Of a stretch of 64,000 nucleotides of DNA, positions 1 through 8,371 are shown piece after piece. The position numbers and the translations under genes are program-made. The DNA is from Cognatishimia activa (lineage in GTDB: Bacteria > Pseudomonadota > Alphaproteobacteria > Rhodobacterales > Rhodobacteraceae). Below the pieces are notes generated by a model. The model ran no database searches, was not told the origin of the DNA, and saw only the letters and a program-made list of their open reading frames with translations. The stretch's first letter is position 1. Every line of letters starts with the position of its first letter. The stretch lies in the NCBI RefSeq assembly GCF_001458335.1, contig NZ_CYTO01000024.1, positions 693,919 through 757,918 on the forward strand. The letters are read 5' to 3'.

Positions 1-41
1 ATGCAGGTTTTTACCCCCACATTCAGCACCGTTCGTTGTCA

Positions 42-1589
42 TTAGCGACCCTTAAACAGGCCGCCCAGAATGCCGCGTACGATCTTGCGACCGGTGGTGC
101 CTGTCAGTTCTTTGACCACCATTTTCGTCATTTGCTCGCCAAAGCTCTTTTGCGTGCGGCGCGACGTTGACCGGCTTGAAGAACGCCCCACACGAGATCC
201 GCTGTAGCGACGTGCCGATGAATATTCCCGCGCCGCGACGGTCATTTCTTCTTCCTCCGCCTCAAGGCGTTCCGCTTCTGCGGCTGCTTTTTCAGCGCGG
301 GATTTCAGGATTTCAAAGGCGGATTTACGATCAACCTTTACTGCATATTTGGCATCCAAGTCGCTGGTATTGATCACTTCTTTGCGTTTGGCGTCAGAGA
401 TTGGTCCCAGCTTAGAGGATGGTGGCCGGATCAAGGTCCGCTCGACCACACTTGGGATACCTTTCTTCAGCAAGGTTGATGTCACCGCCTCACCAACGCC
501 GACTTCGCGAATGGCTTCCTCGGTCGAGAACCGCGGATTGTCGCGATACGTCTCTGCTGCCATACGCAGGTTTTTACGATCCCTTGCAGTGAACGCGCGC
601 AATGCGTGCTGCACGCGGTTACCCAACTGGCCAAGAATATCTTCGGGCACATCCGCAGGGCTTTGGGTGATGAAATAGACACCGACACCTTTAGAGCGGA
701 TCAGACGCGCCACCTGCTCGACCTTGTCGACCAATGCCTTTGGGGCATCCTCAAACAGCAGATGGGCCTCATCAAAGAAAAAGACGAGTTTTGGTTTGTC
801 GGGATCCCCCACTTCGGGCAGGTCTTCAAACAACTCGCTCAGCAGCCACAGAAGGAAAGTCGCATATAAGCGCGGGGATGACATCAGCTTGTCTGCCGCC
901 AGAATGTTCACTTGCCCGCGCCCATTGCCGTCCGTGCGAATAAGATCGCTCAACTCTAGCGCAGGTTCACCAAAGAACCCGGTGGCTCCTTGGTTTTCGA
1001 GCACCATCAACCGACGTTGGATCGCGCCGATGGATTGCACAGAAATATTGCCATAGCGCAGCGACAGGTCTTGGCGATTTTCGCCCAACCAAACGAGTAA
1101 GGATTGCAGATCTTTGAGATCAAGGAGCGGGAGCCCCTCTTCATCCGCGACCCGGAACGCGATGTTCAGGATACCTTCTTGAGCTTCAGACAGCTCTAAC
1201 AAACGTGAAATCAGTAAGGGTCCCATTTCAGAGACTGTGGTGCGGATCGGGTGGCCCTTTTCGCCGAATAGATCCCAGAATGTGACCGGGAAGTCTTCGT
1301 AGATGTAGTCGGCAAAGCCAATCTTTTCGGCGCGGCTTGTGAAAGCCTCATGCAGTTTGAAATCCGCGCTTCCTGCTGCGGCGAGACCCGAAAGGTCCCC
1401 TTTCACATCGGCCATAAAAACCGGGACACCGGCATTTGAAAACCCTTCCGCAAGGATCTGAAGGGTGACGGTTTTGCCGGTCCCGGTCGCCCCCGCAATC
1501 AAGCCGTGCCGGTTGGCGTATTTCAAATTCAGGAATTGTTTCGTGGCGTAGTCTTCGCCGCCGCCGCCAAGGAAAATTGAATTGTCCAC
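42..1589 (-). CDS. HerA-like ATPase, YjgR/DUF853 family
   Basis: The 515-residue product is a RecA-fold P-loop ATPase of the DUF853 (YjgR) family, related to the HerA/FtsK DNA-translocating ATPases. A Walker A motif GATGTGKT lies at residues 33-40 and a Walker B stretch with FFFDEAH at about 268-276. The tail (about 430-515) is Glu-, Arg- and Ser-rich and looks flexible. Length fits the family. The cellular role of YjgR proteins is not well established; DNA translocation or processing is inferred from the fold only. The gene stands alone, and 420 bp of mostly non-coding DNA separates it from the divergent ialB-like gene. Confident in family, not in function. Confidence 0.88.
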   Translation of the reverse strand: MDNSIFLGGGGEDYATKQFLNLKYANRHGLIAGATGTGKTVTLQILAEGFSNAGVPVFMADVKGDLSGLAAAGSADFKLHEAFTSRAEKIGFADYIYEDFPVTFWDLFGEKGHPIRTTVSEMGPLLISRLLELSEAQEGILNIAFRVADEEGLPLLDLKDLQSLLVWLGENRQDLSLRYGNISVQSIGAIQRRLMVLENQGATGFFGEPALELSDLIRTDGNGRGQVNILAADKLMSSPRLYATFLLWLLSELFEDLPEVGDPDKPKLVFFFDEAHLLFEDAPKALVDKVEQVARLIRSKGVGVYFITQSPADVPEDILGQLGNRVQHALRAFTARDRKNLRMAAETYRDNPRFSTEEAIREVGVGEAVTSTLLKKGIPSVVERTLIRPPSSKLGPISDAKRKEVINTSDLDAKYAVKVDRKSAFEILKSRAEKAAAEAERLEAEEEEMTVAAREYSSARRYSGSRVGRSSSRSTSRRTQKSFGEQMTKMVVKELTGTTGRKIVRGILGGLFKGR

Positions 1590-1763
1590 GATCCGTCCCT
1601 TTTGTGATTCATTCGGTTTTTGCCGTTTGGGAAAGGTTACGGATTTATTGTCTAAGTGCCAATGCGCGCGGCGTTTTTTATCAATCTGATAGTAGAGGCA
1701 CCAAGAGTCGGGGGCTTTTTTCCTAGGAAAGACAAATTGTGAAGAAAAAACGACCGTTTACCG

Positions 1764-1792
1764 TTGACCGGTGCAAAGATTCGTCCTAGCGT
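1764..1792 (+). promoter_or_regulatory. Sigma70-type promoter for a candidate small RNA
   Basis: A -35 element TTGACC (1764-1769) and a -10 element TAGCGT (1787-1792) are separated by exactly 17 bases. Transcription would start near 1799, just ahead of two hairpins. No open reading frame of note follows before 2010. Confidence 0.5.
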
Positions 1793-1798
1793 CCGGGG

Positions 1799-1866
1799 CA
1801 TAAAATAAGTCGGCCAGTCCGACGGGGAGAAAACGGATTAAGGGGCCTTCGGGCTCCTTTTTCTAT
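1799..1866 (+). ncRNA. Candidate small RNA, about 67 nt
   Basis: Between the HerA-like gene and ialB, a promoter-like pair is followed by a first hairpin (GTCGG-CCAGT-CCGAC, 1810-1824), a single-stranded purine-rich stretch (GGGGAGAAAACGG) and a GC-rich hairpin with a UUCG loop and a T-run that reads as an intrinsic terminator. This is the usual plan of a short trans-acting RNA in Rhodobacterales. It could also be a terminated leader of the ialB-like gene that starts 140 bases downstream. No known RNA family is recognised. Confidence 0.4.
1840..1866 (+). terminator. Intrinsic terminator
   Basis: An 8-bp stem AAGGGGCC / GGCTCCTT closes a TTCG tetraloop (1848-1851) and is followed by a T-run to about 1862. 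It ends the candidate small RNA on the + strand. Confidence 0.7.
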
Positions 1867-2009
1867 GTCGGCTTTTAAGTCGGCGTAATTGTCCACGGAT
1901 TGGATGAGCAAATTCTCGCAAGAATTGGCCATTGCTCATAAATTCAAAAATGACACTCCCGCCCCAACGTGGTAATTGCGCCTTGAGACTTTAATCATTT
2001 GGGGGCGTT

Positions 2010-2609
2010 ATGCTCAAAACTATCCAGACAATTGCCATTGCAGCAGCGTTCGCCGCTCCGACATTCGTTTTGGCACAGGATCAGGCACCAGCCACTGAAG
2101 AGCAGGCACCTACGACAACCGAAGAACAGCCGACTTCAGAGGCACCCAGCGATCTGGCGACGGGCCAGCCGGTGGAACCTGAAGTCACAAGCGAGACATT
2201 TGGCGATTGGACAGTGAATTGTCAGCAATTGGGTGAGCAAGAGCGTTGCCAGATGTACCAGCTTCTGCGCGACTCTCAGAACAATCCAGTGGTTGAGGTA
2301 AACCTGTTTCGGGTGGCTGGACAACCACAGGTATTTGCTGGCGGCACAATCGTCGCGCCTCTTGAGACGTTGCTAACGCCGCAGCTTACCATTTCCATCG
2401 ATCAAGCACCGGGTAAGCGCTATCCATTCGCATTCTGCATGCCGAACGGGTGTGTGTCCCGTATCGGACTGACTGAGGACGACGTGAACGGTTACAAGCG
2501 TGGCAATTCTGCGTCTGTGACAATCGTTCCAGTGCAAGCACCAGATCAGACGGTGTCGGTCAACATGTCGCTGACTGGCTTCACGAAGGCATTTGATCGC
2601 CTTCCGTAA
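2010..2609 (+). CDS. IalB-like (invasion-associated locus B) exported protein
   Basis: A 199-residue exported protein with an N-terminal signal peptide (about residues 1-22, cut after VLA), then a Pro/Glu/Thr-rich linker and an IalB domain. The domain shows the usual start 'FGDWTVNC', two spaced cysteines in CQQLGEQERC and a later Cys pair (CMPNGC), consistent with disulfides in the periplasm. IalB was named in Bartonella, but relatives are common in free-living Rhodobacterales, where their task is unknown. The start at 2010 is preceded by GGGGG and gives the full signal peptide. It is monocistronic, with its own terminator. Confidence 0.85.
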   Translation: MLKTIQTIAIAAAFAAPTFVLAQDQAPATEEQAPTTTEEQPTSEAPSDLATGQPVEPEVTSETFGDWTVNCQQLGEQERCQMYQLLRDSQNNPVVEVNLFRVAGQPQVFAGGTIVAPLETLLTPQLTISIDQAPGKRYPFAFCMPNGCVSRIGLTEDDVNGYKRGNSASVTIVPVQAPDQTVSVNMSLTGFTKAFDRLP

Positions 2610-2631
2610 GCTACGCTGATGGCAGAATCCA

Positions 2632-2659
2632 AAAAGGGCTTCCAATTGGGAGCCCTTTT
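2632..2659 (+). terminator. Intrinsic terminator after the ialB-like gene
   Basis: Nine-base arms AAAAGGGCT and AGCCCTTTT with a ten-base loop lie 20 bases after the stop codon. The arms are A/T-rich at their ends, so the hairpin can work on both strands and may also serve the converging ketoacyl synthase gene. Confidence 0.75.
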
Positions 2660-2680
2660 CGTTTCGATATATGATTTTGC

Positions 2681-3889
2681 TTAAACCGCGCGAAGCGCGA
2701 GAACAGCGTTTAATCCGCCAAAGGCAAAGGCATTAGACAATACTGCGTCCACCTTCGCCTCGCGTGCTTCATTGGGCACAACGTCCAGCGCACATTCTGG
2801 ATCCGGTTCCTCATAACCTACGGTGGGTGCGATAACGCCCTCTTTGAGCGCCATAATGCAGGCCAGCAGCTCGACAGCACCGGTGCCGCCGATCAAATGC
2901 CCGTGCATAGACTTGGTAGAGCTGATCATCAGGTTGTCCGCATGCGGCCCAAAGACATCAGCCACCGCTGCACATTCGGTTTTGTCATTGGCGGCAGTGC
3001 CAGTTCCATGTGCGTTGATATAGCCAACATCAGACGCGTTTAGTTTCGCGTCCGCCAACGCACCGGAAATCGCCCGCGCTGCACCCTGTTTAGAAGGCAT
3101 CACAATATCTGCGGCGTCAGAGCTCATGGCGAAACCCGCAACTTCTGCCAAGATCTCAGCACCACGGGCTTTGGCATGCTCATATTCTTCAAACACAAAG
3201 ACACCAGCGCCTTCGCCCTGCACCATTCCGTTGCGGTTGGCCGAGAACGGGCGGCATCCGTCTTTGGACATCACGCGCAGACCTTCCCAGGCTTTGACAC
3301 CACCAAAGCAAAGCATGCTTTCAGCGCCGCCCGTGACCATTGCAGGTGCCATTCCACAACGCACCAGTTGGAATGCTTGGGCCATCGCGTGGTTCGAGCT
3401 CGCGCAGGCGGTTGCTACGGTGAAGGACGGGCCTTTGAGATTGAACTCCATCGAAATATGGCTCGCCGCAGCGTTGTTCATCAGCTTTGGCACCACAAAA
3501 GGATGCACGCGGTTTTTGCCATCTTCATAGACAGTTCGATAATTTTCATCGAGTGTCTGCATGCCTCCGCCGGAAGTGCCCATAACAACGCCCGCTTTGG
3601 CGGCGAGTTCACCGCTGAAGGACAAGCCTGATTGCGCAATCGCTTCCCGCGCGGCCACTAGGGCGAATTGGGTAAAACGGTCATACAGAGCCATTTGCTG
3701 GCGATTGAACAGACCTTCGGTCTCAAACCCATGCACCTGACCGCCGATCTTGATCGCCAAACGATCCACATCGCGCACGTCCATGGGGCCGATGCCGCAT
3801 TTGCCCTCTTTCATCGCCGTCCATGTGTCGGCGACATTATGGCCAAGGGCGTTGATCGTCCCTGCCCCGGTAATGACAACTCGCTTCAT
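2681..3889 (-). CDS. Beta-ketoacyl-ACP synthase (FabF-like)
   Basis: A 402-residue thiolase-fold condensing enzyme of the KAS I/II type. The Cys-His-His triad is intact: Cys162 (TACASS), His294 (NAHGTGT) and His331 (MHGHLIGG). It condenses malonyl-ACP with an acyl chain. The gene lies directly after a dedicated acyl carrier protein and lpxD on the same strand, so a special chain, probably one destined for the outer membrane or lipid A, is more likely than housekeeping fatty acid synthesis. That is inference from context; the housekeeping fabF is not in the window. Relatives are also found in NodE-like and secondary-metabolite clusters. Confidence 0.9.
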   Translation of the reverse strand: MKRVVITGAGTINALGHNVADTWTAMKEGKCGIGPMDVRDVDRLAIKIGGQVHGFETEGLFNRQQMALYDRFTQFALVAAREAIAQSGLSFSGELAAKAGVVMGTSGGGMQTLDENYRTVYEDGKNRVHPFVVPKLMNNAAASHISMEFNLKGPSFTVATACASSNHAMAQAFQLVRCGMAPAMVTGGAESMLCFGGVKAWEGLRVMSKDGCRPFSANRNGMVQGEGAGVFVFEEYEHAKARGAEILAEVAGFAMSSDAADIVMPSKQGAARAISGALADAKLNASDVGYINAHGTGTAANDKTECAAVADVFGPHADNLMISSTKSMHGHLIGGTGAVELLACIMALKEGVIAPTVGYEEPDPECALDVVPNEAREAKVDAVLSNAFAFGGLNAVLALRAV

Positions 3890-3924
3890 CGGATTACTTC
3901 TCTTAGATCCACAGCGCTGGCGCG

Positions 3925-4182
3925 TTAGGCCTGCTCGGCCACAAGTTTTTCGATGCCTGCAATGATCGTCGCCACAGAAGAGATGTCAAAATCGCTCTCT
4001 GTGGGTTCATTGGCGTTAAAGGGCACGGAAATATCAAACGCTTCTTCAATGGCAAAAATGCTCTCAACCAGACCGAGGCTATCAATGCCCAGATCTTCTA
4101 GCGTGCTTTCCATTGTCACGTCAGACGGCTCTAGCACAGCCTGTTCTGCAATGATCTCAATGATCTTGTCTTTGACGCTCAT
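3925..4182 (-). CDS. Acyl carrier protein, specialised
   Basis: An 85-residue acyl carrier protein. The phosphopantetheine serine is Ser35 in the motif GIDSLG. The four-helix pattern and acidic helix II are as in ACPs. It is more divergent than a housekeeping AcpP and, at 85 residues, shorter than the alphaproteobacterial lipid A carrier AcpXL. It lies between lpxD (33 bases away) and a ketoacyl synthase (35 bases away), so the three are probably one operon in which this ACP carries the chain extended by the synthase. Confidence 0.9.
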   Translation of the reverse strand: MSVKDKIIEIIAEQAVLEPSDVTMESTLEDLGIDSLGLVESIFAIEEAFDISVPFNANEPTESDFDISSVATIIAGIEKLVAEQA

Positions 4183-4215
4183 CAGTCATTCCTTTCGCCA
4201 GACTTGCGCTTTGAT

Positions 4216-5307
4216 TTAGTCTTTCGACGAACGATTTAAAATAGCTTTCTTTAAGTCACTGACGTCTTTGGCAAGACGCGAAAGCCTGCGCAAGCCTTTA
4301 TAGGCCTCAATATGTGTTTCCATTTTCATGGCTGGATAGCCCAACATCGCGCGACCTGAAGGCACGTTTGAGAGCACCATGGTGCCCGCCCCGGTGATGA
4401 CATTGTCACCAACCTTTAGGTTGTCACCCACGCCGGTCTGCCCGCCGAGCACGGTATTATTACCAATTTGTGTAGATCCTGCGACACCGACTTGACCACA
4501 GAGCAAAGAATTCGTGCCAATCACCACGTTATGTCCAATTTGAACAAGATTGTCGATCTTGGTGCCGTCGCCAATCCGAGTATCCCGGATCGTGCCACGG
4601 TCGATGGTTGTGTTTGCGCCGACCTCAACATTATCGCCAATGTGAACGGAACCCACGCTGTGAATGCGCACCCAGCTCTGGCTGTCGGCCGTCACTTCTT
4701 GGCCCAGGGTTTCACGCGCAGTTTCGACGTGGCTCTTTTCGGGCGTCACAAAGGAAAAGCCATCGCCACCAATGCGTGCGCCTGATTGGCACCAGAAGTT
4801 CTCGCCGATCTGAACCCGTGCAAGAAGGCTGACATTGTCGCGCAGGACCGCGCCTGCACCCAGTGTTACGTCGATTCCGACAAAGCATTGCGCTCCGATC
4901 TGGGCATTGTCGCCGATCTTTGCACCTGCTTCGATCACGGTCATTGGGCCGATGCTGACGCCTTTACCCAGTTCTGCTGCAGGATCGACAACGGCACTTG
5001 GATGAATGCCCGGTTGCAGCCCGTGCCCTAAATCAAAGGTCTTGGTCAGGGTCGTCATCGCAAACCGCGCACGCGGAACGGTGATGGCTGCCTCAAGCCC
5101 CATTGCTTGCCAATCCGCACCGTCCCAAAGTACCGCTGCACGCGCTTTTCCTTGAGTGATGCCCTCGGCAAATTTCGGGTTGAGCGCCAAAGCTAGGTCA
5201 TGAACGCCAGCATCCGCTGGTTCCGCCAGACGCTTCACCAAAATATCAGAAGCCCCAAAGGCTTGCGCCCCTAGAGCTTCTGCAATCACTTGAATGGAAT
5301 GTGCCAT
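4216..5307 (-). CDS. lpxD: UDP-3-O-acylglucosamine N-acyltransferase
   Basis: A 363-residue LpxD. It adds a 3-hydroxyacyl chain from ACP to UDP-3-O-acyl-glucosamine, the third step of lipid A synthesis, in the cytosol. An N-terminal uridine-binding domain (about 1-100) is followed by a left-handed beta helix of hexapeptide repeats (about 100-320, [I/V]G-x4 pattern) and a C-terminal helix. His259 in IGHN is the likely catalytic base. In many proteobacteria lpxD sits with bamA, fabZ and lpxA; here it leads a cluster with an ACP and a ketoacyl synthase. It may be a second, specialised copy, which cannot be judged from this window. Confidence 0.9.
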   Translation of the reverse strand: MAHSIQVIAEALGAQAFGASDILVKRLAEPADAGVHDLALALNPKFAEGITQGKARAAVLWDGADWQAMGLEAAITVPRARFAMTTLTKTFDLGHGLQPGIHPSAVVDPAAELGKGVSIGPMTVIEAGAKIGDNAQIGAQCFVGIDVTLGAGAVLRDNVSLLARVQIGENFWCQSGARIGGDGFSFVTPEKSHVETARETLGQEVTADSQSWVRIHSVGSVHIGDNVEVGANTTIDRGTIRDTRIGDGTKIDNLVQIGHNVVIGTNSLLCGQVGVAGSTQIGNNTVLGGQTGVGDNLKVGDNVITGAGTMVLSNVPSGRAMLGYPAMKMETHIEAYKGLRRLSRLAKDVSDLKKAILNRSSKD

Positions 5308-5333
5308 TTCACCCCCAGAACTTGGGGGACTGT

Positions 5334-6944
5334 TTACCCGCGAACCGCGCGCAAGACCACCCCTTCGTTCGCGAGCGCTTTCCAGATCTTTGCATCACGG
5401 CCATAGATGTCACGGCGGTATTGCATTGGGCCTTTCGCTTTTGTGAAAGCGGTGCGGTAAATGATGTGGACTGGAACTTGTTTCTCCAGCGGCACAGTCG
5501 TTTCGCGGCCAGTATCTAGATGGCGATGGAACTCGCCTTTCGGATTGCTGCTTTGCTTGGCCAGCAACGTGTAGGCAAACTCGAACGGTTTGTGCAGGCG
5601 GATACAGCCATGGCTATATGCGCGGGTCTCACGAGAGAATAAGTTTTTCGCTGGCGTGTCATGTAGATAGATGTTGTACCTGTTCGGGAACATGAACTTT
5701 ACCAAACCCAAAGCATTGGAACGGCTTGGCGCCTGCTTGATATTGAACGGGAAGCTAGACTTGGTGAATTGTGTGAAATCCACACTATCCCGGCTTACAG
5801 TGCGACCCCGTGAATCCACCAGTTTCAAATGCGAAACAGCGTTCGGGTTTTTCTGCAGCATCGGCAGGTATTCTTTGGTGGCAATCGAGCGCGGTACGTT
5901 CCATGTCGGGTTGATCACCATGTGCTCCATGGTGTCAGAGAATTCAGGGCTTACCCGATCACTCTTGGTTGCGCCAATGACGGTACGCGTACGGAACGTC
6001 TCTTTGCCATTGTCCATAATGACCGCAGAGTAATCCGTCAGGTTGACCAACACGTGACGTTTCCCGCGCCCCTCAGGACGGTTGTTCCAGCGTTCACGCT
6101 CCAGTGCGACAAGAACAGATTGCAGACGGGATTCCGCAGATTTGTTCACCTCTTTCAACGTGGTCTTGCCGGCGACGCCATCTGCGTTCAAACCATGCGC
6201 CAGTTGGAATTGCTGAACGGCTTTTTGCAGATTGCTGTCAAAGCTTTGGGAAGAACTGCGCTTCATAAAGCCCATCTTGATCAGGCGATTGCGAAGCTGC
6301 ACCACCGCTGGGCCGGACGCACCAGGCTCAAGCTTGCTTGCTTTTACCGTCTCGCCATAGCCGCCCTTGCCGAGCAATTTCTCCAGCTGCAGCTTCTCTT
6401 TCATGAGACGCGTATATTCTGGCGTCTTTGGGGTCAGAGATTTGATGTAGTTGCGCGGAGAGCTTTTGGCGAAGTTCGCCAGATATGCTTTTCGGTCCCG
6501 ATAAGGCACCTGGCGCACAATATTCTGATCCACACGCTTGGGTGTCAGCATCCCTGTCTGGATGTCTCGGGCATAACGCACAAAAGTTTTAGAGAGGGCG
6601 ACTTCGACACGACCCAAATCGCGATTGGTTTTTGCAGCCTTTAGCTGCGCCTTAAGACCATCCACATCATAGCGCTTCGCGCTTAGTCCGTGATAGCTGG
6701 CATTCTCAAGCGCGGCGAACAGAGCTTTACGACGTTCTCTTGGCTTATTGCCCTTCCCAGTCCAGATTGGCTCATAACCAGCCTCTCTATAGAAAGCCGC
6801 TACATCCGAATCCTTGGCCGCAGATTCGGCGACAGATTGTTTAAAAGCCGTGACCTGTGCGACGCTTGGCGTCCCTGCAAACCCGGTAAATACAACAATA
6901 GAAAGAACAGCCAGCGCCTTAGGTAGTCCTCGGTAACCACGCAT
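5334..6944 (-). CDS. L,D-transpeptidase with peptidoglycan-binding domain (YcbB/LdtD type)
   Basis: A periplasmic enzyme of 536 residues that makes 3-3 (meso-DAP to meso-DAP) peptidoglycan cross-links. A signal peptide (about 1-29, ending SVA) is followed by a long helical region, a peptidoglycan-binding type 1 domain with two repeats (about 205-270) and a YkuD catalytic domain (about 295-460) with the motif SHGCIRL, whose Cys (about 443) is the nucleophile. The start at 6944 is preferred over an upstream in-frame ATG at 6995 because AAGGA lies nine bases before it and the signal peptide then begins the protein. It is divergent from the MepK-like gene, whose family cleaves 3-3 links. Confidence 0.9.
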   Translation of the reverse strand: MRGYRGLPKALAVLSIVVFTGFAGTPSVAQVTAFKQSVAESAAKDSDVAAFYREAGYEPIWTGKGNKPRERRKALFAALENASYHGLSAKRYDVDGLKAQLKAAKTNRDLGRVEVALSKTFVRYARDIQTGMLTPKRVDQNIVRQVPYRDRKAYLANFAKSSPRNYIKSLTPKTPEYTRLMKEKLQLEKLLGKGGYGETVKASKLEPGASGPAVVQLRNRLIKMGFMKRSSSQSFDSNLQKAVQQFQLAHGLNADGVAGKTTLKEVNKSAESRLQSVLVALERERWNNRPEGRGKRHVLVNLTDYSAVIMDNGKETFRTRTVIGATKSDRVSPEFSDTMEHMVINPTWNVPRSIATKEYLPMLQKNPNAVSHLKLVDSRGRTVSRDSVDFTQFTKSSFPFNIKQAPSRSNALGLVKFMFPNRYNIYLHDTPAKNLFSRETRAYSHGCIRLHKPFEFAYTLLAKQSSNPKGEFHRHLDTGRETTVPLEKQVPVHIIYRTAFTKAKGPMQYRRDIYGRDAKIWKALANEGVVLRAVRG

Positions 6945-7052
6945 TTTCAAAGTCCTTAACTCGCACCTGCAATTTTTTGCTTTATTTTTATTCAAGGCTT
7001 AAGGGGAAAAGTCCATTCACATTTTCCTGAAAAAACAGATCATTTTGTGTCT

Positions 7053-7087
7053 GGTGCATCCCTGCACCGCATTAACTTGTGATTAAC
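7053..7087. promoter_or_regulatory. Palindrome and CtrA-type box between the L,D-transpeptidase and MepK-like genes
   Basis: GGTGCA-TCCC-TGCACC is a perfect 6-4-6 palindrome at 7053-7068. Four bases later comes TTAA-CTTGTGA-TTAAC (7072-7087), which matches the CtrA consensus TTAA-N7-TTAAC of Alphaproteobacteria. The 322-bp stretch 6945-7266 otherwise holds no gene. CtrA is controlled by CckA, which is encoded at 57655-59946, so cell-cycle control of these cross-link enzymes is plausible. This is a pattern match only. Confidence 0.55.
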
Positions 7088-7266
7088 AATTTAAGCTGCT
7101 TTCACAAATATGCGCAAAATTCCGCGCAAATTCTTCACCTTAGCACCTTCGGGAAATCTTTTGCTTGGTCGACGAATCAACCTGTGACATAAGAAGCGCA
7201 CATCTGGGGATAACATACTCATGCAAAGTCATGAGGCAGGTAGGCGACGGGACAGGCGCAGAAACT

Positions 7267-7836
7267 ATGACGACCGAGGGCTCTTTGAGCATTTCGCGGC
7301 GTGGCATACTAGGTGCATTTGCAGCTACGGCCATCACAGCCGCACCCACATTCTCCAATGCAGCAGGCTTCTTGCGCGGTGGTGGCGATATTCGCCGTCT
7401 TCGCATGTATTCCGGTCGAACCGGTGAAAGCATCGATACCATTTACTGGATTGAAGGCGATTACATTAAAGAAGCCGTTAAAGAAATTAATTACTTCATG
7501 CGGGATTGGCGCACCAATGGTGTGAAATCCATCGACACCCGCACGATCGACATCATGGCCGCGTCCCACAATCTGTTGGATGCCAATAAGCCTTATATGA
7601 TGTTGTCTGGCTATCGCAGCCCGCAGACCAACAATATGCTACGCTCCCGCTCTCGCGGTGTGGCGAAGAACTCTTTGCATATGAAGGGCCAAGCGGTGGA
7701 TCTGCGTTTGGGTGATCGCTCTGTCGGTCAAATTGCCAAAGCAGCAGCAGCGTGCCGCGCTGGTGGTGTTGGTCGCTATTCCGGTTCTAATTTCGTGCAT
7801 ATGGATTGCGGTCCGGTTCGGACTTGGGGACGTTAA
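7267..7836 (+). CDS. DUF882 / M15 endopeptidase, MepK (YcbK)-like
   Basis: A 189-residue product with a twin-arginine type signal (SRRGILG, residues 10-16, then a hydrophobic stretch ending near SNAA) and a zinc M15-like domain. Metal ligands are visible in SLHMKGQAVD and near the C terminus in FVHMDCG. The E. coli relative YcbK (MepK) cleaves 3-3 cross-links, and ycbB and ycbK are neighbours there as well, so pairing with the divergent L,D-transpeptidase is functionally coherent. In-frame starts at 7165 and 7231 are possible, but 7267 places the Tat motif properly. Export by Tat is inferred from the motif. Confidence 0.82.
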   Translation: MTTEGSLSISRRGILGAFAATAITAAPTFSNAAGFLRGGGDIRRLRMYSGRTGESIDTIYWIEGDYIKEAVKEINYFMRDWRTNGVKSIDTRTIDIMAASHNLLDANKPYMMLSGYRSPQTNNMLRSRSRGVAKNSLHMKGQAVDLRLGDRSVGQIAKAAAACRAGGVGRYSGSNFVHMDCGPVRTWGR

Positions 7837-7856
7837 GGTCACCCAATCTGTAAATC

Positions 7857-7879
7857 AGGCGCCTACGGGCGCCTTTTTT
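7857..7879 (+). terminator. Intrinsic terminator
   Basis: AGGCGCC-TACG-GGCGCCT followed by a T-run lies 20 bases after the MepK-like stop codon. It also faces the end of the converging DUF779 gene. Confidence 0.85.
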
Positions 7880-7884
7880 GTTTC

Positions 7885-8304
7885 TTAAGTTTCCACCGCG
7901 GGCAAAGCCTCCAACTCATCCTCGCTGAACAATCGTGAGCGGGTCAGGAACCGTTTCTCACGCCCATTGTCCAAGCTGAACATGCCACCGCGCCCATCCA
8001 CCGCGTCCAATATCAACTGCGTGTGCTTCCACGCTTCAAATTGAGGGCCGGAGATATAGACCTCCGCGCCGTCGATCTCTCCCAATTTCACATCGCTGCT
8101 TCCAATGTAGAAATCCCCTACCTGGTAGCACATGGGCGAAGACCCATCGCAGCAGCCACCGGATTGATGAAACAAGACATCACCGTGATCGGCGCGGATC
8201 TCATTTAACAGAGCGCGCGCGGCATCGGTCGCGCTGACACGCACGCCAGCCATTGCGCCATCAGGAAGCGCGTCATCCGTTGCGCAAACAATTTTGGTAT
8301 TCAT
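7885..8304 (-). CDS. DUF779 protein, aldehyde dehydrogenase partner
   Basis: A 139-residue DUF779 protein, a family that almost always sits beside acetaldehyde-type dehydrogenase genes and whose biochemical role is not known. A Cys-rich motif (GGCCDGSSPMC) near residues 40-50 suggests metal or redox chemistry. The start at 8304 is chosen because AGGAG lies eight bases upstream of it. The ATG at 8322 would place this site inside the gene. It follows the aldehyde dehydrogenase by 67 bases and is probably co-transcribed. Confidence 0.85.
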   Translation of the reverse strand: MNTKIVCATDDALPDGAMAGVRVSATDAARALLNEIRADHGDVLFHQSGGCCDGSSPMCYQVGDFYIGSSDVKLGEIDGAEVYISGPQFEAWKHTQLILDAVDGRGGMFSLDNGREKRFLTRSRLFSEDELEALPAVET

Positions 8305-8371
8305 CCAAGATGCTCCTCTCATCTTTGATAAGATGTCCCGGCGACCCGTGCCGCCGAGACCAGAGCGGGCT

